64,000 nucleotides of DNA from Azomonas macrocytogenes (GTDB taxonomy: Bacteria > Pseudomonadota > Gammaproteobacteria > Pseudomonadales > Pseudomonadaceae), in the NCBI RefSeq assembly GCF_014191985.1, contig NZ_JACHXI010000015.1, forward strand, positions 1-64,000. Reading direction: 5' to 3'. The stretch's first letter is position 1, and every line of letters begins with the position of its first letter. The position numbers and the translations under genes are program-made. This document shows, one piece after another, positions 1-8,429 of the stretch. The notes beneath the pieces were generated by a model that searched no databases, was not told the origin of the DNA, and saw only the letters and a list, made by a program, of their open reading frames with translations.

Positions 1-31
1 CGGTGTAGCGACGACGGGTAATACGTTGCAT
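1..31 (-). CDS. Possible IS3-type transposase OrfA, N-terminal end only
   Basis: A minus-strand ATG at 29-31 is preceded at good spacing by a GGAGG ribosome binding site. It starts a reading frame, MQRITRRRYT, that runs off the window edge. An arginine-rich start followed by R-Y-T resembles the opening of IS3-family OrfA transposases. Only ten residues are visible, so this is an inference. It sits beside a tRNA fragment and integrase remnants, a normal place for an insertion sequence. Confidence 0.35.
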   Translation of the reverse strand, partial: MQRITRRRYT

Positions 32-224
32 GGGAACCTCCAGGTTGCGATCAAAGTATCGCTTCCTGGCGTCCGCTCTGGTGGGGCAGGTTCAGCTGCG
101 CGCTACATCTTGTGGGACCAAATTGGGACCATAAGCAGTCCCTTGCAGTCCTAGCAAGTCCGCCTAGGCTGTGAGCAGTGCTGGAATATGGCGCCCTGCG
201 GCGGACTATGCAGACATGTTTGAA

Positions 225-249
225 GGTTCAAATCCCTATCTCTCCGCCA
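225..249 (+). repeat. tRNA-Ser 3'-end fragment, likely att site of a lost prophage or island
   Basis: The sequence from the T-loop (GGTTCAAATCCC) through CTCTCCGCCA matches the 3' end of a bacterial tRNA-Ser, including the CCA. No D-arm or anticodon arm lies upstream, so only the end is present. The integrase remnant on the opposite strand stops inside it (TGA at 228-230). That arrangement is typical of an attachment site carried by an element integrated in a tRNA gene. Confidence 0.55.
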
Positions 250-512
250 TAATGCATTCCTAAAGCCTTGAAATTTATAGATTTTAGGGTTTTTTCATTT
301 CTAGGCGACCAAATGTCGAAGAAGTGTCGAAAATCCTTCACAGGGCTAAACGAAATAGCGTCTTGGAGATGCTCCGGCGACAGATGCGCATAACGTATTG
401 TCATCGATAGCGACGAATGCCCAAGGATTCGCTGTAGCGTAACGACATTTCCCCCATTTATGACAATGTGTAGCGACTGCGCGAAATTTGGCGCAGTTTT
501 GCGCGATAAATG
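228..512 (-). pseudogene. Tyrosine recombinase (phage integrase), C-terminal remnant
   Basis: The minus strand reads INGGNVVTLQRILGH, then SSLSMTIRYAHLSPEHLQDAI, ending at TGA 228-230. This is the C-terminal catalytic part of a phage-type tyrosine integrase, with the LGH motif and the region of the nucleophilic tyrosine (RYAHL). The usual RHTFASHF block upstream is degraded to a NFAQSLHI-like string, and the frame is lost further upstream. There is no start codon and no N-terminal domain. The protein should not be active. It marks the end of a former element in tRNA-Ser. Confidence 0.65.
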
Positions 513-621
513 ACGAGTGCTAGATCTTTCAGTAGTGGCAATGGAATTTCATTTCTTCGGAGTCTTTCGAGAACTTGGGCCGTCCGTCTCTAAAATGTGC
601 AATTGCGTCGCCGAGCGCTGA

Positions 622-855
622 TCATGCGATAGACTTCACCGCAACATCCTTGATACTGCCAGTGAATCCACTAGCGGCGGGCCTCAGCCTGACGGGGTCA
701 AAGCCACTGCTTGCAATCACGACTAGGGTGGCGGTGCCGGCGACAGCCACATAATCGGTTGTAGCGACGACTACCGCACCGACGCTGTCGTAGAACTGGA
801 CGCCAACTGCGCCAGCACTTAAAACTGTCCGTGGAAATGGGGTAGAACTCCCACC
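622..855 (-). pseudogene. Fragment of a phage-like structural or Ig-like protein (uncertain)
   Basis: The minus strand is open from 855 to a TGA at 622-624 and reads a Val/Ala/Thr-rich chain containing GAVGVQFYDSVGAVVVATTD and ending SGFTGSIKDVAVKSIA. Alternating hydrophobic and small residues suggest a beta-rich surface or tail-type protein. An in-frame stop lies just upstream and no start codon is evident, so it looks like a 3' fragment. I do not recognise the family. The neighbouring integrase remnant supports a phage origin only by context. Nothing else is recognised between 513 and 1096. Confidence 0.3.
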
Positions 856-1096
856 CTAAAACAGGATGTAGAGCAAACAGGAAGTCAATAATCGCGCTTT
901 TGATGTCGCCAACCCGTTAAAACGCTAGATTTTAAGAAAATCCATTCATCTAAAATCTTCCAAAAAAACGAACCTATTGTGTTTAAGGTAATTCTCATGA
1001 TCACAGAGGTGACTTAAATAGTTTCCATCTTATTCTTTAGTTTTACTGCCAGAAATTTTTATTTTTAAAACAGTGATTTTTTGGAGGATTCCAAAA

Positions 1097-1351
1097 ATGA
1101 ATAAGAATGAGCAACGCATTAGAGAATTCGCCTATCAAATTTGGCAAATGGAAGGATGTCCAGATGGACAGGACATCTATCATTGGACGATGGCTTGCAA
1201 GCTCGCTGAGGCGGAAGGAAATAGTGATACCACTAATAATTCATTAGAAGATATGACTGATAAAAATAATTTCGAGAAGGATATGGTTGTAGCTGCTAAT
1301 ACTCCACCGCACCTTCGTGAAAATCGAAAACCTATAGTTCCCCCAAAATAA
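1097..1351 (+). CDS. DUF2934 small protein
   Basis: This 84-residue protein starts at the ATG at 1097, about ten bases after a GGAGG site, rather than at the upstream in-frame codon at 1073. Residues 4-42 (EQRIREFAYQIWQMEGCPDGQ...HWTMACKLAEAE) are the DUF2934 signature: an R-I-R-x-x-A-Y-x-I-W segment, then E-G-C/P-x-G and a W-x-x-A motif. The tail is polar and probably disordered. A paralogue with the same core lies at 20250-20570 in the trehalose cluster. The function is unknown; DUF2934 genes often accompany carbohydrate or stress genes. Confidence 0.75.
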   Translation: MNKNEQRIREFAYQIWQMEGCPDGQDIYHWTMACKLAEAEGNSDTTNNSLEDMTDKNNFEKDMVVAANTPPHLRENRKPIVPPK

Positions 1352-1353
1352 AA

Positions 1354-1428
1354 AAGGAAAACCTTAAGGCTTCCGAAGCCGGTCGCAAAGGCGGCCAACA
1401 TAGTTATGGTAAAGATCGTAGCAAAGGT
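1354..1428 (+). pseudogene. KGG-motif stress protein remnant, out of frame with the preceding DUF2934 gene
   Basis: Directly after the DUF2934 stop, another frame reads KENLKASEAGRKGGQHSYGKDRSKG. This contains the E-A-G-R-K-G-G repeat of KGG/con-10-type stress proteins, like the gene at 29922-30098. There is no start codon of its own. It may be the frameshifted tail of a longer DUF2934-KGG protein, or a decayed neighbouring gene. Confidence 0.5.
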
Positions 1429-1817
1429 CTCTGTCTATCTGTAATGACCAACGGAAACCTGAGTAAGTCATTGCTCAGCGGTAGCTTAGTGTCCTATATC
1501 CTTTATTGGCTGTAACACTTGAGAAATCCGGGCATTGGAGCTCGATTCGGCATTATGGGCATGATTCCCCTCCATAAAGACTATTCGTACGTCCAGTATA
1601 GGCGTCGTCTAGTACCTGTAGGGTATGTGGCAGAGCTTTATTGCTAACCAAGATAGATAATGGATGCATGAACTATATTTAAAGATTGTGTAGATATTTA
1701 ATAGAGGTATAACTATGAAAGTTATTTCAAAAATATGAGGCGACTTAAAATTTATCGCAGCTATATAATAATTAACTATAAATATTTCATAAGCTATTAT
1801 ATTAAATTAATTGCTAT
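1429..1817. other. Intergenic stretch, nothing recognised
   Basis: The stretch is AT-rich towards its right end, with no convincing reading frame. It separates the KGG remnant from the 3' end of the oxidase operon. Confidence 0.5.
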
Positions 1818-1976
1818 TCAAGAAGAGGCTAATCCAGCAAGGCTCATAAATAAACGTAATAGATAAGCCACTACCCCAAGCCCTGACACACTGATCAGCC
1901 AGATGCCCACTAACCATGCCAGCCGCCGCCATAAAGGTTTGCGGCTGACAGGAGAATATCGACGTTTCTCGTGCAT
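1818..1976 (-). CDS. DUF2474 small membrane protein of the bd-type oxidase
   Basis: A 52-residue frame starts at the ATG at 1976, nine bases after the cioB stop, and ends at TGA 1818-1820. It begins MHEKRRYSPVSRKPLWRRL and continues with one hydrophobic helix (about residues 20-42, AWLVGIWLISVSGLGVVAYLL). A basic N-terminus with W-R-R-L and a single transmembrane segment is the DUF2474 pattern. These proteins are found downstream of CIO-type cydAB and probably act as a small subunit comparable to CydX, which is an inference. A longer overlapping frame in another phase at 1807-1989 is spurious. Confidence 0.8.
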   Translation of the reverse strand: MHEKRRYSPVSRKPLWRRLAWLVGIWLISVSGLGVVAYLLRLFMSLAGLASS

Positions 1977-1985
1977 TGGGTCGCT

Positions 1986-2996
1986 TCAATGATGGTAGCC
2001 ATCGCCAGCCGTTACCTTGCCACGAAATACATAATAGCTCCAGGCGGTATAGGCCATGATGATAGGCACGATGAAAAGCGCTCCGACTAGAGCAAATCCC
2101 TGGCTTTGCGGTGGAGACGCAGCTTCCCAGATGGAAATATGTGGTGGAATGATATTAGGCCACAAGCTGATACCAAGACCGCTGTAACCGAGGAAAACGA
2201 TTGCCAAGGTTAATAAAAATGGTGAATAGGTAGAGTACCTGTCAATAGCCTTCAGTAGTCTGTAACTGAAATACAGAACCAGAACCGGTACAGGCAAAAA
2301 TAACAGCAGGTTGGGTAGCGAGAACCAACGCTCGGCAATATCGTCCTGAGCAAGGGGGGTCCACAAGCTAACGATGGCAATTACTAGCAACAAGACCCAG
2401 ACCAATGGTCGCCCTAGACGATACATATGCCATTGCAGCTGCCCCTCAGTCTTCATCATCAACCACGTGCAGCCCAGCAGTAGATACGTCACGATCAAGG
2501 CAAGTCCGCAGAACAGGGCGAAAGGCGTCAACCAGTCCAGCGGACCTCCAGCATAAGCGCGATCGACGACGGGAATTCCTCGAATAAAGGCACCGAGTAC
2601 TACGCCTTGGAAAAACGTAGCCACCAGCGATCCGCCTATGAAAGCCTTGTCCCAAACATGTTTCTTTTCCGCACTGGCCTTGAAACGGAATTCAAACGCT
2701 ACCCCACGGAAAATCAGCCCCATGAGCATGAACATGATCGGCAGATAAAGCGCCGAAAGCACGACCGCATAAGCCAGAGGAAAAGCCGCAAAAAGTCCCG
2801 CTCCGCCAAGTATTAGCCAGGTTTCGTTACCGTCCCACACGGGAGCAACAGTATTCATCATCACATCGCGGTCGGTTTCACTTTTCATGAAAAAGAAAAG
2901 CAATCCTACACCCAGATCGAAACCGTCCATCACCACATACATCATAATGCCGAAGATGATAACGAGCGCCCAAAGAAAGGATGTATCGATACCCAT
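1986..2996 (-). CDS. cioB: Cytochrome bd-type quinol oxidase subunit II (CIO type)
   Basis: This 336-residue membrane protein opens with a helix containing MYVVMDGFDLGVG, the hallmark of CydB/CioB subunit II. Several further hydrophobic helices follow, and WDGNETWLILGGAGLFAAFP is also conserved in the family. With CioA it forms the quinol:O2 oxidoreductase of the inner membrane, which reduces oxygen without a haem-copper centre and, in the CIO subclass, resists cyanide. The ATG lies three bases after the cioA stop, so the two are co-translated. The DUF2474 gene follows. The length matches CioB, and no damage is seen. Confidence 0.93.
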   Translation of the reverse strand: MGIDTSFLWALVIIFGIMMYVVMDGFDLGVGLLFFFMKSETDRDVMMNTVAPVWDGNETWLILGGAGLFAAFPLAYAVVLSALYLPIMFMLMGLIFRGVAFEFRFKASAEKKHVWDKAFIGGSLVATFFQGVVLGAFIRGIPVVDRAYAGGPLDWLTPFALFCGLALIVTYLLLGCTWLMMKTEGQLQWHMYRLGRPLVWVLLLVIAIVSLWTPLAQDDIAERWFSLPNLLLFLPVPVLVLYFSYRLLKAIDRYSTYSPFLLTLAIVFLGYSGLGISLWPNIIPPHISIWEAASPPQSQGFALVGALFIVPIIMAYTAWSYYVFRGKVTAGDGYHH

Positions 2997-2999
2997 GGT

Positions 3000-4439
3000 T
3001 CAATTCCTCTCACTCAGTTGATCTTTCTGCTCCGCCCGAATGTTTTCATCGGCAGCAGAGAGCGGTCTGGCGGGCGTGCGTAAGTGTCCTGGTCCACCAA
3101 TACTGACCTCACGCCCCTCGCTGAGTACCGGGCCTTTACGTACAAGATGCAGCATATAAACCAGGCCGATACCGAATACCACAAAATAGATCAGCACAAA
3201 CAGCACCAGCGTCAGACTCATCTGAGCCACTCCGTGCTTGGATACGGCTTCGCTGGTACGCATCACCCCGTAGACGACCCAGGGCTGCCGTCCGACTTCG
3301 GTCGTGAACCAGCCAGCCAGGATCGCCAATACACCGGATGGTCCCATCCACTGCAACACATGCAAGAAGGGGCGGGAACTGTACAGGGCACCTTTGCGCC
3401 GCAGCAAAGCGCTCCATACGCCGCAGGCGATCATCACCAGACCAAGCCCAACCATCAGTCGAAACGACCAGAATACGAGTGGCGAATAAGGGCGATCCTC
3501 AGGAGGAAAATCCTTCAATGCAGGAATGGGCTCGCTCAGGCTGTGACGCAGAATCAGGCTGCCGAGATAAGGAATTTCCACGGTATAGCGTGTCTGCTCA
3601 CTCTGCATATCCGGCATGCCAAACAGAATCAAAGGCGTCGGACCGCCAGAAGAGTTATCCCAATGTCCTTCTATGGCCGCTATCTTGGCTGGCTGATACT
3701 TCAGCGTATTGAGTCCATGAAAATCTCCGATCAGCATCTGCACAGGAGCGACCAATAGCGCCATCCACATGGCCATCGACAACATTTTGCGGATCGCTGG
3801 ATTGTCATTACCGCGCAGCAGATGCCAGGCAGCCGAGGCGCCGACGAAGAAAGCCGTGGCGAGAAAGGCTGCAGTCGCCATATGCAGCAACCGATAAGGG
3901 AAAGACGGATTGAAAATTACCGCTAACCAGTCGACTGGAATGATTCTGCCATCGACGATTTCATGACCTTGCGGTGTGTGCATCCAGCTATTGGAGGCAA
4001 GAATCCAAAAGGTCGAAATCAGGGTACCGATAGCAACCATCAGTGTGGCGAAAAAGTGCAGGCCTGGCCCAACCCGGTTCCAACCAAACAACATGACGCC
4101 GAGAAATCCCGCTTCGAGAAAGAACGCGGTCAGGACTTCATAAGCCAGCAAAGGGCCGGTAACGCTTCCGGCAAATTCGGAAAAGACGCTCCAGTTCGTA
4201 CCGAACTGATAAGACATGACCAAGCCGGAAACGACGCCCATGCCGAAATTGACTGCAAAGATCTTCAACCAGAAATGATAGAGATCCCGATAGAGTTCCT
4301 TTCCTGTCTTGAGCCAAAGCCCTTCAAGTACGGCCAGGAAACTGGCCAAACCAATGGTGATAGCAGGAAAAATGATATGAAAGGAAACAGTAAAAGCGAA
4401 CTGTACTCGCGCCAGATCGAGAGGCTCCAATCCAGACAT
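3000..4439 (-). CDS. cioA: Cytochrome bd-type quinol oxidase subunit I (CIO type)
   Basis: This 479-residue subunit starts at the ATG at 4439, with GAGGAA six bases upstream; a TTG one codon earlier is less likely. It opens LEPLDLARVQFAFTVSFHIIFPAITIGLA, containing the early haem-ligand helix of CydA. It also has GLNTLKYQPAKIAAIEGHW, the start of the quinol-binding region, and GRQPWVVYGVMRTSEAVS. The Q-loop after the quinol motif is short and the protein is shorter than E. coli CydA, which fits the cyanide-insensitive CIO class. It heads the operon cioA-cioB-DUF2474, whose promoter should lie above 4440. Confidence 0.93.
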   Translation of the reverse strand: MSGLEPLDLARVQFAFTVSFHIIFPAITIGLASFLAVLEGLWLKTGKELYRDLYHFWLKIFAVNFGMGVVSGLVMSYQFGTNWSVFSEFAGSVTGPLLAYEVLTAFFLEAGFLGVMLFGWNRVGPGLHFFATLMVAIGTLISTFWILASNSWMHTPQGHEIVDGRIIPVDWLAVIFNPSFPYRLLHMATAAFLATAFFVGASAAWHLLRGNDNPAIRKMLSMAMWMALLVAPVQMLIGDFHGLNTLKYQPAKIAAIEGHWDNSSGGPTPLILFGMPDMQSEQTRYTVEIPYLGSLILRHSLSEPIPALKDFPPEDRPYSPLVFWSFRLMVGLGLVMIACGVWSALLRRKGALYSSRPFLHVLQWMGPSGVLAILAGWFTTEVGRQPWVVYGVMRTSEAVSKHGVAQMSLTLVLFVLIYFVVFGIGLVYMLHLVRKGPVLSEGREVSIGGPGHLRTPARPLSAADENIRAEQKDQLSERN

Positions 4440-4925
4440 CAACGATTCCTCATCAGTGATAACTAAAGACGGGCGCTGTTTTCGAGTATGTTCACGGAGT
4501 CATCCTGATCGAGGCGCCATCAGAACAATGACCGCATCAGGGTGAAATGATCCTGAATAATTTTCAGGTGGTACGGCTGGCTGGTTGAGAGGAAGAAGAG
4601 GTTGCCTCAGCTTGAGGCTGCATAGGCACAATGTTTTTGCTGGCATCCGCTATAGTGGAGCTGTGACTGCTTGTCGGTTTCGGAATGCCGAAAGAATGTT
4701 GCGCTCGACTAATGTTTTTACGCATTGCTCGGGAGCTGTCAGCCAGCGGGTGTCATGCCGCCGAAGTTCTCTTAGCTGCCGTCAATCGGTACTTCTCCCA
4801 CTGCTTCTCATGCGCGAGGGGTTTGTCCTAGGCGATAGTGTGCAGACACGGAATGTTACGAAGCATTGCGAATTGATGCCAAACAGAATAATCCAGTTCA
4901 TATCATTCTCATGTTTCGTCGAAGT
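4440..4925. other. Intergenic region upstream of cioA
   Basis: No convincing gene was found. It must hold the promoter for the oxidase operon on the minus strand. A small hairpin (CCTGAA...TTCAGG) lies near 4551-4567. I looked for an ANR/FNR-type TTGAT-N4-ATCAA box and did not find one. Confidence 0.45.
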
Positions 4926-5351
4926 TTATCCAGCCGAGCTCGATAAAGGCTTTGCAGCCAAGCTATCTAACATCGCTTTCTGATGCTGTTCTGGAATGCG
5001 AAGCAGCTTGGCAAAGCTTTCGCTCGGTTTGATTTCGCTAACGAACTTTGCGGCTTGGGTTGGCAACGCCTGCAGTAACTGTTCGAAATACCCCGTATTG
5101 CCTACTGGACCCAAGGTCTCAAAAACCGTATTGCAGGCTTTAAAGCCTCGTTGGGTTTGCCCTTCAATAATCAGCAGACAACCCAGCGAAAAGAGATCGC
5201 GCATTGCTGCGCCCATGTCAGGGTTGGGTAAGCGCTTGATAAGGCCAAGCAGAGGGATAACGCTAACGCAACTGTGCGTATCGACATCCATTTTGAAATC
5301 AATGGCCTTCGTGCTCTGCACCATGAACAGTCCATTAACAAAGAAGGGCAT
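4926..5351 (-). CDS. Unrecognised protein, second gene of an overlapping pair
   Basis: This 141-residue protein begins MPFFVNGLFMVQSTKAIDF and is mostly mixed alpha-helical, with hydrophobic stretches such as VSVIPLLGLIKRL and LFSLGCLLIIEG. The start ATG at 5351 has GGGGAA about six bases upstream and lies 17 bases inside the preceding gene, so the two are translationally coupled. There is no signal peptide and no motif I recognise. The repeated hydrophobic and Gly-rich segments suggest a compact soluble protein. Function unknown. Confidence 0.6.
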   Translation of the reverse strand: MPFFVNGLFMVQSTKAIDFKMDVDTHSCVSVIPLLGLIKRLPNPDMGAAMRDLFSLGCLLIIEGQTQRGFKACNTVFETLGPVGNTGYFEQLLQALPTQAAKFVSEIKPSESFAKLLRIPEQHQKAMLDSLAAKPLSSSAG

Positions 5352-5949
5352 GGTTATTTCCCCGAACCATCAGTTCGTTGATTGAGACGATCTCTTCTGC
5401 CAGCACGATGTACTCGCCGATCAGGCTAGTAACGGTATTGAACTGGGTGGTAATCGTCGTGGATGGTGGATTGAAGTCATAGGGATTGCCATTGTTGGCA
5501 TGCCACAGAGCGGTGGCCACCGAAACCGGATTGTCGGTTTTCTGCATCAGCGCATTGACTACTCTCCATTTGCGCATCGGGGTCTGCTGGAGGGCCAGCA
5601 ATTTCTCCGAGGTGCTGAAATCCAGTTCGCAGGCGTTACCATTACTCGCCTGATAGCTCTGCCAACTCGAGGCATATTGAGTACCAAGGGCATTGGAGAC
5701 ATAGGATGGCGTGACCAGGCCATTGATGATATTGGCGTAATTGCTCTGGAAGATATTGACTGGATTTCCATTGAACGAACTGTTCCCATTAAAAATGGGA
5801 ACGCTAGCTGTAATAAGGTTTATCGTCGTCTGATTTTGTACTTGGGTGCTTCCCGTCGCTACCTGGAAGTCATCAGGATTGCGCAGTTGATTGCTCCGTT
5901 GCCGGTAGTACAACAGGCTTGTCAGATTCGCCAAAAAATTCTGGGTCAT
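5335..5949 (-). CDS. Unrecognised Asn/Ser/Thr-rich protein, first gene of an overlapping pair
   Basis: This 204-residue protein is read from the ATG at 5949 (MTQNFLANLTSLLYYRQRSNQ), preceded by AAGGAAAACGGAAC. An in-frame ATG ten codons upstream lacks a ribosome binding site. The sequence is unusually rich in Asn, Thr, Ser and Gln, with segments such as FNGNSSFNGNPVNIFQSNYANIINGL. It has no Cys cluster, signal peptide or known motif apart from a C-terminal helix (LIGEYIVLAEEIVSINELMV). Its 3' end overlaps the downstream gene by 17 bases. The composition suggests a structural or surface-type protein, but I cannot assign a function. Confidence 0.6.
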   Translation of the reverse strand: MTQNFLANLTSLLYYRQRSNQLRNPDDFQVATGSTQVQNQTTINLITASVPIFNGNSSFNGNPVNIFQSNYANIINGLVTPSYVSNALGTQYASSWQSYQASNGNACELDFSTSEKLLALQQTPMRKWRVVNALMQKTDNPVSVATALWHANNGNPYDFNPPSTTITTQFNTVTSLIGEYIVLAEEIVSINELMVRGNNHALLC

Positions 5950-6450
5950 GATTGTTCCGTTTTCCTTGGAAAAACTCATTGGCGATAGATTAATGCTGTT
6001 GGGCTAATGCTATAGAACTGTGATAATTCCTTACTCATCCTGCCCATCGTTCAGATCATCACTACACCGCTATCGCAAAGATCGGCGCACACCAGATGCG
6101 TTGTCGACGTAGTGGGCGGTAATGATCTTGCTATGGTCTAGTCGGTGATGAACGGCTTCATAGACAGACATCTCCATCTAAGGGCAAATCCTGTTCCAAA
6201 ATTTTAATATATTGATTTATAAGCGTTTATCTATATTTTGTGTTTTTCTTGAGGAAAGGGTGGATGATTTCGTCCAGATTTGGTTTGGGAGCATGGACGA
6301 AAGCATCCACTCCTATGCCAGACCGTTCAATGGCGAGGTTGGTTTGGGTTGGTAAGTGCATGGCGCTGGGACAGAAGGAAGAACGCCCCCAAAGGGGGCG
6401 CAACAAGCTAGTACTGGAGGGATAGAGTGGCCGCCTGTTCTCCGGGCAGG
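5950..6450. other. Intergenic stretch with no gene recognised
   Basis: It contains the probable promoter of the Asn-rich gene at its left and a GC-rich hairpin near its right end, listed separately. There is no convincing reading frame. Confidence 0.45.
6384..6400 (-). terminator. Hairpin, possible terminator of the racemase operon
   Basis: A near-perfect stem of seven G:C-rich pairs, CGCCCCC...GGGGGCG with a three-base loop, lies about 50 bases past the racemase stop. On the minus strand it is followed by GTTCTTCCTTCTG, which is pyrimidine-rich but not a clean T-run. Confidence 0.45.
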
Positions 6451-7173
6451 CTACAAAGTCGTGATCTTGCTATATGTGAGCCGGCTGGGACGCAGCTTCA
6501 TGCGCACCAGGGAGACCAGGAAGCCAAAGCCAGCTTGGTTCGGGTCGATGATCGGGACATAGGTGCCCAGGGTTTCCTCCAGCAGGGTGGCGACCCGGTC
6601 GGCCACGTTGACGAAGCCGGTGCAGCCCAGCAGCAGCGACTGCGCGCCGTCCTCGCGGACTGCCTTGAGGGCCTGTTCGAAGGTCCTGGCGACCACCACG
6701 TCGAGGTTGTCGAGGTCGGCCACGTTGCAGTCGACTGCGCGGATAGAGGCGAACGAATCCGCCAAGCCATAGGTCAGGACGTGGCCGCGCTGCATGGCCA
6801 ACGTACTTTCTAGCACTGTGATAATGGAGAAGCGCTGACTCAGGGCCAAGGCGGTGAAGGCCGAGGTTGGAAAGCCGCCGACGATGGGAATATCGATGAC
6901 CTCGCGAGCCGCCTCTACGCCGCACATGTCAAAGTCGGTCAGCCAGATACCGTCGAAACCCTCCTGCTCAATGCTGCGAGCCAGTTCCACCACCGGCATG
7001 CCGTTCTGCAGCCAGTTGGTACGATTTTCGATACAGGGATGGCCCTCGGTGATGTTGCGGATTTCTACCTGCACATCAGCGGGGATGACCGGGGCGATGG
7101 CTTGCATGATGTGCTCGTTGTAAGCGTCGGTCGCCGCCGGGGCCAGCACGCAGATGCGCAGAGAAGTGCTCAT
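6451..7173 (-). CDS. Asp/Glu/hydantoin racemase family protein
   Basis: This 240-residue protein has the family layout: N-terminal RICVLAPAATDAYNEHI, central DIPIVGGFPTSAFTALALSQRFSIITVLESTL, and LLGCTGFVNVADRVATLLEE carrying the second catalytic cysteine. Related enzymes racemise amino acids or hydantoins with two cysteines as general acid and base. Here the first site reads TDFDMCGVEAA, where most members have a Cys-Phe-x-Asp-Pro-Gly order. The usual Cys position is Asp and a Cys sits four residues later, so the substrate or chemistry may differ. Its ATG overlaps the DUF917 stop by four bases (ATGA), so it is coupled to that gene. Confidence 0.8.
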   Translation of the reverse strand: MSTSLRICVLAPAATDAYNEHIMQAIAPVIPADVQVEIRNITEGHPCIENRTNWLQNGMPVVELARSIEQEGFDGIWLTDFDMCGVEAAREVIDIPIVGGFPTSAFTALALSQRFSIITVLESTLAMQRGHVLTYGLADSFASIRAVDCNVADLDNLDVVVARTFEQALKAVREDGAQSLLLGCTGFVNVADRVATLLEETLGTYVPIIDPNQAGFGFLVSLVRMKLRPSRLTYSKITTL

Positions 7174-8390
7174 GCGACCACCTCCGTGGTGCCTTGCTGC
7201 AACTGGCTGACCGGGACGTAAGGCCCCAGATAGCCCATGCTGGCCAGCAATTGCTGGAAGGAGTCGAGGATCAGCCCGCCCGGTATGCGCAGCGCAGGGT
7301 CGGCCTGCCAGGCGAGCAGGGTGACGGTGCGCTGCTTGACTTCGGGGGCAAGCTCGCCGTTGGCTAGCACCAGGTCGCCGTTGGAATATACCGCTTGGCC
7401 CGGCCCCTCGACGAAATATGCAAGACTGTCGGGGGCTAGCAAGATGGGCTGGGGACGCGTGCTGTCCCAGGCCAGCAGCGACTCATTCTGGTAGACCACC
7501 GTGTAGCGGCGCCCTCCGGCCTGCAGGTAGACCTTGCCCAAATCGAAGCCGCCAGCGGTATCCAACTCAGCCGAAACCAGTTCGCCGGGCTGGGAGATCG
7601 CCCGGGCGACGATGCCGAACTGCCGGTCCAGGTAGTCGATCATGGCCGTTGCGCTGCCGATCTGCCCGGCCTGCAGAGCGCGACCAAGTTGCAGCGCGCG
7701 TGACAGGGTGGCGCGGATGGGCAGAGCGGTGGGCAATTGCGCCGGGGTCATGATCCACATGGCCAGGCCGCCAAACTCGCCAAACTGCGCAGCGGCGACA
7801 ATCGGCCGGGTCATTTGCTCAACGATCACCGATACGTCCTGCTGGTGCGTCAGATCGCCGTTGGTGCTGCCGCGCGGCGTCACGTCCAGCTCTACGCACA
7901 GCTCGCCTTGGCTAACGAGGAAGGTCGGCCGCGGGCTGATCTCGGCAGCGGCATAAGTCAGCATCGGCAGCGACGGCACAGCGCGTCCGGCGCCATCGGC
8001 GTCAACCACCGCGAGCCCCAGCTTGGCCGCTACCAGACAAGCGACGACGAAGCCGAGGGCGCCGCTTTCCGGGGAGACCACATAGGCTAGCCGGCGGCCC
8101 TGGGTCGCCAGGCGCTCCTGCACTTGTCTGACCGCGGCTACGGGACCGATGGGATAGGAGGTGCTATTGATCGCTTCGGGGGCGCCCATGTAGGCGACCA
8201 TCACGGTGTCTCCGTCACTGGCTTCCTCCACCGACACCACCCGCACGCGTTCGCTGGGGTAGTAATCGCCCTCGTGGAAGTTCGCCGCCAGGTGGCGGGC
8301 GGAGGTGATAGTGCCGCCGCCACCACTACCGAAGAAGGCCCCGCCCAGCAGCAGGGATTCCAGATCCTGGGGACCGAGTTCATACGCCAT
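7170..8390 (-). CDS. DUF917 family protein
   Basis: This 406-residue protein starts at the ATG at 8390 behind AAGGAG. The opening LGPQDLESLLLGGAFFGSGGGGTITSARHLAANF is the DUF917 signature (Gly-rich loop near the N-terminus). MGAPEAINSTSYPIG and ESGALGFVVACLVAAKLGLAVVDADGAGRAVPSLPM follow, also typical. DUF917 proteins are related to the hydantoinase/oxoprolinase A-type fold and usually sit next to hydantoin or amino-acid racemase genes, as here. Together the two genes point to turnover of a hydantoin-like or N-substituted amino-acid compound (inference). The substrate is unknown and no transporter is adjacent. Confidence 0.8.
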   Translation of the reverse strand: MAYELGPQDLESLLLGGAFFGSGGGGTITSARHLAANFHEGDYYPSERVRVVSVEEASDGDTVMVAYMGAPEAINSTSYPIGPVAAVRQVQERLATQGRRLAYVVSPESGALGFVVACLVAAKLGLAVVDADGAGRAVPSLPMLTYAAAEISPRPTFLVSQGELCVELDVTPRGSTNGDLTHQQDVSVIVEQMTRPIVAAAQFGEFGGLAMWIMTPAQLPTALPIRATLSRALQLGRALQAGQIGSATAMIDYLDRQFGIVARAISQPGELVSAELDTAGGFDLGKVYLQAGGRRYTVVYQNESLLAWDSTRPQPILLAPDSLAYFVEGPGQAVYSNGDLVLANGELAPEVKQRTVTLLAWQADPALRIPGGLILDSFQQLLASMGYLGPYVPVSQLQQGTTEVVA

Positions 8391-8429
8391 GTGTCACTCC
8401 TTGTCTTGCATAGTTGTGGTGATGTGTGG

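Noticed and set aside
8391-8429. Sigma-54 promoter between the activator and the DUF917 gene
   Set aside because: No GG-N10-GC element is visible in the 39-base gap; control may lie upstream of the activator.
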